Source: LGRD01 sp031382215 (GTDB lineage: Bacteria > Pseudomonadota > Gammaproteobacteria > Burkholderiales > Burkholderiaceae_C). From it: a DNA stretch of 64,000 nt. How positions within the stretch are numbered: position 1 is the first letter of the stretch; each line of letters opens with the position of its first letter. Position numbers and translations under genes: made by a program. This document shows positions 1-7,234 of this stretch, piece after piece. Location: positions 5,548 through 69,547 of the forward strand of contig JANMYQ010000264.1 of assembly GCA_031382215.1 (NCBI GenBank), in the 5' to 3' direction. The notes beneath the pieces were generated by a model. That model was not told where the DNA came from. It was given only the letters and a program-made list of their open reading frames with translations, and did no database searches.

Positions 1-782
1 CAGGAACGGATCGGATCCAGCCGGCGGCGGATCAGGCTCGCGCCCGGCACGCGCTGCAGCGCCTGGTGGCTGCGCAGCGCCTCGCGCAGGTTGTCGTGTG
101 CGATGCGCGCGTGTTCGCGCATCAGCGCTTCGGCGCGTGCGCCTTCGCGCTTCTGGATCGCCTCGACCACGCTGCGGTGCTGGCGCTGCGCCACCACGAG
201 CACGTCGCGCGCCTGCGGGCCGGTGGACTGCATCATCACGAAGCTGTTCGGCGACGCAAACGGCAGGCTCACCGCGCGCTCGATCTGGCGCGCCACCACG
301 CTGCTGCCGGCCATCTCGACCAGCAGCGCGTGGAAGCGGCCGTTTTGCTCGACATAGCCGTTGAATGACGCCTCACTCAATTCCGGCTGCGCAAGCAACG
401 CGTCGATGCGTTCCAGGCAGTCGCGCACATCGGCCAGCAGCACCGGGCTGACGCCACGCTCGGCCGCCAGTCGCGCGGCCAGGCCTTCGAGCGTGCCGCG
501 CACCTCGATCGCATCAACGATGTCGCTCTCGGAGAAGTCGCGCACCACGAAGCCGCCGTTGGGCAGCGCTTCGAGCAGGCCCTCTTCCTGCAGCCGCACC
601 AGCGCCATGCGGATCGGCGTGCGCGACGCGCCGAGCTTTTCAACCAGGCTCATCTCGGCAATGCGCGCGCCGGGCTTCAACTCGCCGCCGACGATCAGCT
701 CGCGCAGGCGCAACTGCGCGCGCACGGTCTGCGACAAGGCGCCGTTGTCGTCGCTCGCCTCCAGGCTGTGGACGAAGGCCAT
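1..782 (-). CDS. GntR-family (FCD type) transcriptional regulator, 3' end cut by window edge
   Basis: About 260 residues are readable and no stop is reached before position 1. The N-terminal winged helix-turn-helix shows the GntR signature (LRLRELIVGGELKPGARIAE around residues 24-43, then ASRTPIRMAL, a LQEEGLLE turn and the wing NGGFVVRDFSE). The C-terminal part is alpha-helical and FCD-like, with the metal/ligand-type pattern of ExRxxLE followed by HxxL and HxxI histidines. It starts 11 bases after the Rieske oxygenase stop on the same strand, so it is probably cotranscribed with it and likely controls it. The ATG at 782 is chosen because it opens the conserved domain; no strong Shine-Dalgarno is seen. 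Palindromes in 1910-2093 are plausible operators. The ligand is unknown. Confidence 0.85.
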   Translation of the reverse strand, partial: MAFVHSLEASDDNGALSQTVRAQLRLRELIVGGELKPGARIAEMSLVEKLGASRTPIRMALVRLQEEGLLEALPNGGFVVRDFSESDIVDAIEVRGTLEGLAARLAAERGVSPVLLADVRDCLERIDALLAQPELSEASFNGYVEQNGRFHALLVEMAGSSVVARQIERAVSLPFASPNSFVMMQSTGPQARDVLVVAQRQHRSVVEAIQKREGARAEALMREHARIAHDNLREALRSHQALQRVPGASLIRRRLDPIRS

Positions 783-793
783 GTGCGGGGAGG

Positions 794-1909
794 TCAGGCG
801 GCAGTGCGCAGCGGGATGACGCGGCGCTGTTGTCCGTCCGTGGCGGCCGGCGGCGTGTCTTCGGCGGCCACCATCTTGTCGATCAGCTTGCGTGCCCACA
901 TCGAACCGGCGTCGATGTTGAGGTTGTAGAAGGTGTAGCCGGGGTGGTCTTCAATGGCCTTCTGCTGGATCTCGAGAATGATCTCGTCTTCATGGAAGAT
1001 GCTCGCCACGCCTTCGCGCAGCTCGTGCGTGAGGCGCTGGTCGTGCAGCAGGTAGTTGCGCGAGAAGGCCCAGAAGTACAGGCAGGTGCTGTCGGTCTCG
1101 GGCGTGATGGTGTTGAGCACGTAGCCGTTGACGCCTTGCGAGCGGTCGGGTGCCTGGCCGTCCTTCGCGTTCTTTGGAATGGCGCCGGTGCCGGTGGGTG
1201 CCACGCCCACGTCGATGGCAATCGTGCAGGGCGCTTCGAACTTGATGATCTGCCAGCGGTCGACCTTGCCTTCGTAACCCTTGGCGCGCTGGATCTGGCC
1301 GGCCCAGAACGGTGGGGCGTCGATGTTTTCCATCAGCCGCGTGACGGTGGCGGTGCGGTCGCCGTGCGTGGCAACGAAGGGCGCTTCGGCGAGCGCGCTC
1401 TGGCCGATGCTGGAGCCGTGCACGAAGGTCTCGTGCGTCAGGTCCATCAGGTTGTCGAGCACCAGGCGGTAGTCGCACTTCACCGTGATCAGGCGGCCGT
1501 CGCCGGCCCACTCGGGGTCGTCGTTCCAGTGCAGGTCGGGCACCTTGGACACATCGGCCAGCGCCGGGTCGCCGGGCCAGACCCAGACGAAGCGGTGCTT
1601 GAGCGTGACCGGGAACGAACGCACGCAGGCAGACGGGTTGATCGTCTCTTGCGAGGGCATGTGGGTGCAGCGGCCGTCGCCGTTGAACACCAGGCCGTGG
1701 TAGCCGCAGGTGATCTGGTCGTCGTGCAGCCGGCCCTTCGACAAGGGCAGCAGGCGGTGCCAGCAGGCGTCTTCGAGTGCGGCGACGCTGCCGTCCTTGC
1801 GGCGGAACAGCACCATCTTCTCGTTGCAGATGGTGCGCGCCAGCAGCGCGGCCTTGACCTCAACGTCGTAGGCGGCGACATACCAGGCGTTGAGCGGGAA
1901 GGTCTTCAA
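794..1909 (-). CDS. Rieske non-heme iron oxygenase, vanillate O-demethylase (VanA)-like
   Basis: A 371-residue oxygenase alpha subunit. The Rieske [2Fe-2S] ligands are C49-x-H51 and C68-x2-H71. The catalytic domain has the mononuclear iron motif DNLMDLTHETFVHG with H159 and H164. Length and the MKTFPLNAWYVAAY start are typical of the VanA / dicamba O-demethylase group, which oxidatively removes methyl groups from methoxy-aromatics or related compounds and releases formaldehyde. No reductase (VanB) gene lies alongside, so electrons must come from a partner encoded elsewhere. It is divergent from a MetE-core methyltransferase and upstream of a GntR regulator gene. The substrate cannot be told from sequence; vanillate is only one option. 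Confidence 0.88.
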   Translation of the reverse strand: MKTFPLNAWYVAAYDVEVKAALLARTICNEKMVLFRRKDGSVAALEDACWHRLLPLSKGRLHDDQITCGYHGLVFNGDGRCTHMPSQETINPSACVRSFPVTLKHRFVWVWPGDPALADVSKVPDLHWNDDPEWAGDGRLITVKCDYRLVLDNLMDLTHETFVHGSSIGQSALAEAPFVATHGDRTATVTRLMENIDAPPFWAGQIQRAKGYEGKVDRWQIIKFEAPCTIAIDVGVAPTGTGAIPKNAKDGQAPDRSQGVNGYVLNTITPETDSTCLYFWAFSRNYLLHDQRLTHELREGVASIFHEDEIILEIQQKAIEDHPGYTFYNLNIDAGSMWARKLIDKMVAAEDTPPAATDGQQRRVIPLRTAA

Positions 1910-1933
1910 AGCATCACCTCACTGAATACGCGT

Positions 1934-1941
1934 TGTATACA
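1934..1941. promoter_or_regulatory. Candidate GntR operator, palindrome TGTATACA
   Basis: A perfect 8-base palindrome, TGTATACA, 24 bases upstream of the Rieske ATG, in the style of operators bound by FCD-type GntR proteins. The related half-site TGAATAC precedes it at 1923-1929. Assignment to the adjacent regulator is inference. Confidence 0.45.
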
Positions 1942-2001
1942 TAAGCGGAGTTTGATGCGCCATTTGATCCATGAAAACAGGGTTAACCCGTATTAATCTG
2001 G

Positions 2002-2018
2002 CATTGATGTATTCAATG
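2002..2018. promoter_or_regulatory. Inverted repeat CATTGA-N5-TCAATG in the divergent promoter region
   Basis: Perfect 6-base arms with a 5-base spacer. The spacer and right arm contain TGTATTCA, one base different from TGTATACA at 1934-1941, so both may be sites for the same regulator. A short GGTTAACC palindrome lies at 1981-1988. The site sits about 75 bases upstream of the MetE-like ATG. Confidence 0.45.
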
Positions 2019-2093
2019 AGGCTCGCTTCGAGCGCCCTATCATCGCGATCTGCCGCCTGTGACGCAGCCCCTTACCGCACCCGGAGACACACC

Positions 2094-3224
2094 ATGACCA
2101 CACGCCTTGCGCCCCCGTTCCGCGCCGACCATGTCGGCAGTTTCCTGCGCCCCAAGCGCTTGCTTGAAGCCCGTGCGAAGGCGCAGAAGGGCGAGCTGTC
2201 CGCCGAAGGGCTGCGTGCGGTGGAAGACGACGCGATCGCCGAGATCGTCAAGTTCCAGCAGGACGTGGGGCTGCAAAGCATCACCGACGGTGAGTTCCGC
2301 CGCACCTACTTTCACATCGACTTCCTCGCGCAGATCGGCGGCGTGAAGACCGACATCCCGGTGATGATCCAGAAGCCCGACGGCACGCAGGAGCTGGCGC
2401 CGCCGGTGATGCGCGTGATCGACAAGGTGCGCCACGTGAAGGACATCCAGCTGGCCGACTTCAAGTACCTTAAGTCGCAAGTCGCTCTTGGCAAGGGCGG
2501 CGGCCTGACGCCCAAGGTCACGATCCCGTCACCGACCATGCTGCACTTTCGCGGTGGCCGCGCCGGCATCAGCAAGGAACACTACCCCGACCTCGAGCCG
2601 TTCTACCAGGACGTGGCCAACGCCTATGGCGACGAACTGCGCTCGCTCGCCGCGGCCGGCTGCACCTACGTGCAGATGGACGACACCAACCTGGCCTACC
2701 TGTGCGACGACAAGATGCGCGAAGCCGCGCGCGGCCGTGGCGACGACCCCGACGAACTGCCGCACCGCTACGCCAGCTTCATCAACCGAGTGGTCGCGCA
2801 AAAGCCCGCGGGCATGACGCTGGCGGTGCACCTGTGCCGCGGCAACTTCCAGAGCACCTGGGCCGCGCAAGGCGGTTACGAGCCGGTGGCCGAAGCGCTG
2901 CTGAGCGAGATGCATGTGGACGGTTACTTCCTGGAATACGACGACGCCCGCAGCGGTGACTTCAAGCCCCTGCGCTTCCTGCCCAAGGGCAAGACCGTGG
3001 TGCTTGGCCTGGTCACTACCAAGCTCGGCCAGCTCGAATCGAAAGACGACCTGAAGCGCCGCATCGACGAAGCGTCGAAGTACGTGCCGATCGACCAACT
3101 GTGCCTGTCACCGCAGTGCGGGTTCAGCAGCACGGTGCACGGCAACGACATTGCGGTGGAAGCGCAGCGCGCCAAGCTGCGCCTCGTGGTTGAAACAGCG
3201 GAAGAGGTTTGGGGCAGCGCCTAA
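2094..3224 (+). CDS. MetE-core (cobalamin-independent methionine synthase C-terminal type) methyltransferase
   Basis: A 376-residue single-domain protein matching the catalytic half of MetE and the YxjG/YxjH group. It has the DHVGSFLRP start, the TDGEFRR strand, QMDDTN, the zinc-ligand region HLCRGN, a FLEYDDARSGDF segment and the C-terminal LSPQCGFSS cysteine. It lacks the N-terminal folate-channel domain of full-length MetE (about 750 residues), so the methyl donor need not be methyltetrahydrofolate. The ATG at 2094 is preferred over upstream in-frame starts because GGAG lies at 2083-2086. It is divergent from the Rieske oxygenase, which suggests a joint methyl-group pathway. Methyl transfer to homocysteine or a similar thiol is expected; the donor is unknown. 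Confidence 0.85.
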   Translation: MTTRLAPPFRADHVGSFLRPKRLLEARAKAQKGELSAEGLRAVEDDAIAEIVKFQQDVGLQSITDGEFRRTYFHIDFLAQIGGVKTDIPVMIQKPDGTQELAPPVMRVIDKVRHVKDIQLADFKYLKSQVALGKGGGLTPKVTIPSPTMLHFRGGRAGISKEHYPDLEPFYQDVANAYGDELRSLAAAGCTYVQMDDTNLAYLCDDKMREAARGRGDDPDELPHRYASFINRVVAQKPAGMTLAVHLCRGNFQSTWAAQGGYEPVAEALLSEMHVDGYFLEYDDARSGDFKPLRFLPKGKTVVLGLVTTKLGQLESKDDLKRRIDEASKYVPIDQLCLSPQCGFSSTVHGNDIAVEAQRAKLRLVVETAEEVWGSA

Positions 3225-3307
3225 AGCGAAGGGCGAGGGGCCCCGCAGGGCCACGAAGGGGCCTTGCCGGCCCTGGGGGATCGACCAGCGGAGGGCGCGG
3301 CGAGGGA

Positions 3308-3324
3308 GGGGGCTCGATGCCCCC
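3308..3324. terminator. GC-rich hairpin between convergent genes
   Basis: GGGGGC-TCGAT-GCCCCC forms a 6-bp perfect stem between the convergent MetE-like and HiPIP genes. There is no T tract, so intrinsic termination is uncertain. A near-identical stem recurs at 5193-5212. Confidence 0.35.
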
Positions 3325-3354
3325 GACCGAGGCCTGAAGCGATGGACCAGCGAC

Positions 3355-3789
3355 TTACCCCGTCTTCTTGGCATACGCGCTGCACCACCCCGCCGCACTC
3401 ACCTGCTTTCCGGCGAACAGCGGGCACGGCCCTGACGCGTCACCAGGCTTCCCCGCAAACAGCGCGCAGTTGCCGCACGCCTGGCCAGCGGCGTACATCT
3501 TGAACTTCGACGCGTCCGCCTGCGTCGCCACCGCCACATACCCCAGCCCTTGCGCAGCCGGATCGGCCGGATCCACCATCGCACCGCCGGAGGCCGGCGC
3601 CGGTGCAGCCGCCTGGGCTGGCGCTGGCGCAGGAGCCGCAGGAGCGGGCGCAGGCGCCGGCGCAGCGGCTGGCGGCGGCGGCGCAGGAGGTGCAGCCGGG
3701 GCTGGCGCGGCAGCCTTGTCGCCACACGCTGTCAGCAGCGACAGACCGGCGAAGGGAAGAATCTCGATAAAGCGGCGGCGGGTGCTCAT
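3355..3789 (-). CDS. High-potential iron-sulfur protein (HiPIP) with lipoprotein/Tat-like leader
   Basis: A 144-residue exported protein. The start at 3789 is favoured by AGGAG with a 6-base gap. The leader MSTRRRFIEILPFAG contains a twin-arginine-like motif and ends in LLTAC, which looks like a lipobox. An Ala/Pro-rich linker of about 50 residues follows. The C-terminal domain carries the four cluster cysteines in the HiPIP pattern CGNC...GPC...GWC, with the Gly/Trp context typical of the family. HiPIPs carry one [4Fe-4S]3+/2+ cluster and shuttle electrons in the periplasm to reaction centres or terminal oxidases. The long Ala-Pro linker plus possible lipid anchor suggest a tethered version. 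No redox partner is adjacent. Confidence 0.88.
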   Translation of the reverse strand: MSTRRRFIEILPFAGLSLLTACGDKAAAPAPAAPPAPPPPAAAPAPAPAPAAPAPAPAQAAAPAPASGGAMVDPADPAAQGLGYVAVATQADASKFKMYAAGQACGNCALFAGKPGDASGPCPLFAGKQVSAAGWCSAYAKKTG

Positions 3790-3868
3790 GGTGAGGCTCC
3801 TGGGTTGGGAAAAGGGGGCATTCTCGCTGCCAGCGAAGGGCAAGGGAAAAATCCGGCGCTGCCTCGGC

Positions 3869-3964
3869 CTACGGATCGATCACCGCAACGTCGCAGCCGT
3901 CGAAATCGTCGGCGTTGCGCGTGGCAATGGAGAACCCCTGCGAACCTGCGATCAAATGCGATGA
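3869..3964 (-). pseudogene. Remnant of a VapC-type PIN-domain toxin (C-terminal ~30 residues)
   Basis: The last 30 codons read LIAGSQGFSIATRNADDF then a DGCDVAVIDP end. This is the hallmark C-terminus of VapC/FitB PIN nucleases: a helix with LIA, then TRNxxDF with the acidic metal ligand, then a strand ending in NP/DP. Upstream codons no longer resemble a PIN domain, the N-terminal acidic residues are missing, and no antitoxin gene is present. The divergent methyltransferase gene begins just to the right. I read it as the leftover of a degraded toxin-antitoxin pair. It is too short to be functional. Confidence 0.55.
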
Positions 3965-4013
3965 CCACAATCGCATCGAATCTACAGTTGCGGACACGCG
4001 GCGACTTCCGGAA

Positions 4014-4562
4014 ATGAATGCAACCCTCCTCTTCCTCGCTGGCACCGCCTTCTTCGTCTGGGTTTCGCGCCACTCCCTGCTCAAGCCGCTTTCACACGGC
4101 TTCTATCGATTCATCGCATGGGAGTGCATCCTGGCGCTGGTGCTGCGCAACTTCCCGGTCTGGACGCGCGACCCGTTCGCGCTGCACCAGATCGTCTCGT
4201 GGGCGCTGCTGCTGACGTCGATCGTGCTGGCGATCCACGCGGTGCGCTTGTTGCGCGGCATCGGTGCACCCACGGCGGCGCGCGGCGATGCCGAGCTGCT
4301 TCCCTTCGAACGCACCTCGACTTTGGTGACCACCGGTGCGTACCGCTACATCCGCCACCCGATGTACGCGGCGCTGCTGTTCCTGGCCTGGGGCGCCTTT
4401 CTGAAAGACGTGTCCTGGCCCGGCGCCGTGCTGGTGGGCTCTGCCAGCATCGCGCTGCTTTTCACCGCGCTGCGCGACGAAGCCGAATGCACGCAGCACT
4501 TCGGCGCGGCCTACACCGACTACATCAAGACGCGCAAGCGCTTCGTCCCGTTCTTGTTCTGA
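4014..4562 (+). CDS. Membrane methyltransferase of the isoprenylcysteine carboxyl methyltransferase (ICMT/PEMT)-like family
   Basis: A 182-residue integral membrane protein with about five hydrophobic segments. The C-terminal half has the SAM-binding signature of the family: GAYRYIRHPMY, a membrane helix, then a DEAECTQHFGAAYTDYIKTR segment corresponding to the E-E-x-x-L...F-G-xx-YxxY-xxR motif. The ATG at 4014 is used because the upstream in-frame codons overlap the VapC remnant region and do not resemble the family. Bacterial members methylate lipids, small thiols or unknown substrates; the substrate here cannot be told. Neighbours give no metabolic clue. Confidence 0.8.
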   Translation: MNATLLFLAGTAFFVWVSRHSLLKPLSHGFYRFIAWECILALVLRNFPVWTRDPFALHQIVSWALLLTSIVLAIHAVRLLRGIGAPTAARGDAELLPFERTSTLVTTGAYRYIRHPMYAALLFLAWGAFLKDVSWPGAVLVGSASIALLFTALRDEAECTQHFGAAYTDYIKTRKRFVPFLF

Positions 4563-4683
4563 GCTTGTTCCGGCGCCTCAGCAATATTGAGGATGTGCCG
4601 GGGTCTCGCAGGCCTATGCTGTTCTAGTCGAAGCGAGGTGCTTCGCACCTTGATCGCCTCGACATCAGCATGAGGAGACAAGA

Positions 4684-5166
4684 ATGTTCAAGCAGACTCC
4701 CGGTGCCACTGTTGTGTTCGCGATCACATGCGCCCTCGGGCCTGCGGCCAGCGCAGCCGACCACGCGCTCGACTTCAAGCTCGTCGTCAAACCGCTCGAA
4801 GTGAAGGGGCTCGAAGCCCCCAATGTCGAAGGCCAGGTCGTGTTCCTGAACAAGATGTACGGCGTGGCCGCGTTCAAGGACGGCCGCACCGCGTCGAAGG
4901 AATTCATCTTCAGCGGCGACTACAACAAGGGCTCAGGCCCCTTCCTGGGCTACAGCACCTATCAGTTCGAAGACGGCTCGACGATCGTCGCGCGTTTTGC
5001 CGGCACGCAGCGCGCCGGCACGCCTATCCACGGGGAGTACACGGTGGTGTCGGGCACCGGCGTGTATGCCGGCGCCAAGGGCAGCGGCAGCTTCGACGGC
5101 GTGCCGCACAAGTTCACCGGCGGCGTGAACCTGTTCAGCGGCAAGTTCGCGATCAGCACGCCCTGA
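4684..5166 (+). CDS. Exported small beta-barrel protein, dirigent/allene-oxide-cyclase-like pattern
   Basis: A 160-residue protein with a signal peptide (cleavage near PAASAAD, residues 18-25). AGGAGA lies 8 bases before the ATG. The mature part alternates short beta strands and has the run YTVVSGTGVYAGAKGSGSF, which matches the AOC/dirigent-like barrel found in secreted bacterial proteins. No catalytic residues can be named. It stands alone between convergent-style hairpins and is likely periplasmic or secreted. Function unknown. Confidence 0.7.
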   Translation: MFKQTPGATVVFAITCALGPAASAADHALDFKLVVKPLEVKGLEAPNVEGQVVFLNKMYGVAAFKDGRTASKEFIFSGDYNKGSGPFLGYSTYQFEDGSTIVARFAGTQRAGTPIHGEYTVVSGTGVYAGAKGSGSFDGVPHKFTGGVNLFSGKFAISTP

Positions 5167-5192
5167 GGCGGTTGATCGGGGCTCGCGGGCTG

Positions 5193-5212
5193 AGGGGGCC
5201 GCGCAGCCCCCT
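5193..5212. terminator. GC-rich hairpin downstream of the exported barrel gene
   Basis: AGGGGGC-CGCGCA-GCCCCCT makes a 7-bp perfect stem 27 bases after the stop at 5166. It lacks a T tract. The same GGGGGC/GCCCCC stem occurs at 3308-3324. Confidence 0.35.
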
Positions 5213-5263
5213 GGGTTCAGTTCGGGTGCCCGGGGCGAATATCGTCCCCACATAATCCGGCTC

Positions 5264-7234
5264 ATGAAGCCCGTCAGCAAGGTCCTGGTGGTGAGTGCCG
5301 ACGCCGCCTGGTCAGCGCAGGTGGTGGCCGGCCTGAACGATGCGGCGGCGTCGCTCGACAACCCGCTCGGCATCACCGCGGTGACCGCGCCCGACGGTGC
5401 CGACGCCGGTGCCGGCGCCGATGCCGGCGCAGCGGTGCTGGCCGACGGCGAGATCCAGATCGTCGTGATCGACCACGGCGGTCAAGGCACGCAGGCGGTG
5501 CAGACGGCGCAGGCGCTGATCGGCAGCCGGCCCGAACTGTCGCTGTACATGACGCTCGAAGACGACGCCGACAAGATGCTCGTCGAAGCCCTGGCCAGCG
5601 ACGCGGTGACCGGCTACTTCTACCGCAGCGAGCTCGACTTTCGCGGCTGGTTCCGCATCCTGTCGGCCGAGCTGGCGCAGAAGTCCGACACGCCGTTCTA
5701 CGACGCGCTGAAAGAATACGTGCAGCAGGCCATCGACTCGTGGCACACGCCCGGCCACGGCGGCGGCGACTCGTTCAAGGGCAGCCCGTGGGTGAACGAC
5801 TTCTATGACTTCGTCGGCGAAGAGATGCTGCGCGCCGACCTGTCGGTGTCGGTGCCGATGCTCGATTCGCTGCTGCATCCGACCGGCGTGATCGCGCAGT
5901 CGCAGCGGCTGGCGGCCAAGGCCTTCGGCGCGCGCAAGACCTACTTCGCGACGAATGGCACGTCGACGTCGAACAAGGTCATCTTCCAGACCTTGCTCGC
6001 GCCCGGAGACACCTTGCTGCTGGACCGCAACTGCCACAAGTCGGTGCATCACGGCGTGATCCTGTCGGGTGCGCGGCCGGTGTACCTCGACTCGTCGGTC
6101 AATGCGCATTTCGGCATCTTCGGCCCGGTGCCGCGCGCCACCATCCTGAAGGCCATCACGGACCACCCCGAGACCAAGGTGCTGATCCTCACCTCGTGCA
6201 CCTACGACGGGCTGCGCTACGACCTGGCGCCGATCGTCGCGGCGGCGCATGCGGCGGGCATCAAGGTGATCGTCGACGAAGCCTGGTACGGCCACGCGCG
6301 CTTCCACCCCGAGCTGCGGCCGACCGCGCTGGAGTGCGGCGCCGACTACGTGACCCAGAGCACGCACAAGGTGCTGTCGGCGTTCTCGCAGGCCAGCATG
6401 ATCCATGTGAACGACCCGGCGTTCGACGAGCATCTGTTCCGCGAGAACTTCAACATGCACGCCAGCACGAGCCCGCAGTACAACCTGATCGCCAGCCTGG
6501 ACGTGGCGCGCAAGCAGGCGGTGATGGAGGGCTACCGGCTGCTGGCTCGCTCGCTCAGGTACGCACAAGAACTGCGCGCCAAGATCAATACCACCGGCGC
6601 GTTTCGAGCGCTCGAGCTGGCCGAGTTGCTGCCCGATGAAGTACGCGGCGACGGCATTCGGCTGGACCCGACCAAGATCACCGTCGACATCTCGGCCAGC
6701 GGCTACAGTGCCGATGAACTGCGCGAGCAATTGATCGAGCGCTTCAACATCCAGGTCGAGAAGAACACCCACAACACGCTGACCCTGTTGCTGACGGTGG
6801 GCAGCACGCGCAGCAAGGTGTCGCGCCTGTTCGACGCGCTGCTGCGCCTGGCCAAGGAGCGGCGCCCGCCGCGCACGTACGCGCGCATGCCCGAGGTGCC
6901 GCGCTTTTCGAGCCTGGCCTGTCTGCCGCGCGACGCGTTCTACGAAACCGGCGAACGCCTGCCGCTGGTCGATGATCACGGCCTACCCAACCCGAAGCTG
7001 ATCGGGCGCGTGTGCTGCGACCAGATCGTGCCGTACCCGCCCGGCATTCCGGTGCTGGTGCCGGGGCAGGTGGTGGTGCAGCCGGTGCTGGCCTACCTGA
7101 CCCGCCTGCTGCAGACGCAAAAGTCGATCGACCTGCACGGCCTGGCCGACCATGACGGCGAGCTCTGCCTGCGCGTGCTCACCGAGGCCGAGCTGCAGGC
7201 CTTGCCGCAGCGCAGCGGCCTGGGGCCAAACTAG
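5264..7234 (+). CDS. Orn/Lys/Arg-type PLP-dependent decarboxylase
   Basis: A 656-residue fold-type-I decarboxylase. Residues 1-140 form the receiver-like wing domain of the family, interrupted by a short Gly/Ala/Asp repeat (GADAGAGADAGAA, residues 45-57). The core has HTPGHGGG (161-168), the TNGTSTSN phosphate-binding turn (230-237), DEAWYGH (338-344) and the Schiff-base lysine K369 in STHKVLSAF. Members decarboxylate arginine, lysine or ornithine to agmatine, cadaverine or putrescine, for acid resistance or polyamine supply. The protein is about 100 residues shorter than the inducible enterobacterial enzymes. There is no antiporter gene next to it. Its TAG stop overlaps the stop of the convergent histidine kinase (shared CTAG). 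Confidence 0.9.
   Translation: MKPVSKVLVVSADAAWSAQVVAGLNDAAASLDNPLGITAVTAPDGADAGAGADAGAAVLADGEIQIVVIDHGGQGTQAVQTAQALIGSRPELSLYMTLEDDADKMLVEALASDAVTGYFYRSELDFRGWFRILSAELAQKSDTPFYDALKEYVQQAIDSWHTPGHGGGDSFKGSPWVNDFYDFVGEEMLRADLSVSVPMLDSLLHPTGVIAQSQRLAAKAFGARKTYFATNGTSTSNKVIFQTLLAPGDTLLLDRNCHKSVHHGVILSGARPVYLDSSVNAHFGIFGPVPRATILKAITDHPETKVLILTSCTYDGLRYDLAPIVAAAHAAGIKVIVDEAWYGHARFHPELRPTALECGADYVTQSTHKVLSAFSQASMIHVNDPAFDEHLFRENFNMHASTSPQYNLIASLDVARKQAVMEGYRLLARSLRYAQELRAKINTTGAFRALELAELLPDEVRGDGIRLDPTKITVDISASGYSADELREQLIERFNIQVEKNTHNTLTLLLTVGSTRSKVSRLFDALLRLAKERRPPRTYARMPEVPRFSSLACLPRDAFYETGERLPLVDDHGLPNPKLIGRVCCDQIVPYPPGIPVLVPGQVVVQPVLAYLTRLLQTQKSIDLHGLADHDGELCLRVLTEAELQALPQRSGLGPN

Noticed and set aside
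1964..1996. TTGATC ... TATTAA as a promoter for the MetE-like gene
   Set aside because: The 21-base spacer is too long for a sigma70 promoter.
5312..6979. Long minus-strand open frame through the decarboxylase
   Set aside because: Antisense shadow caused by high GC; repetitive Arg/His/Gln composition and no domain.
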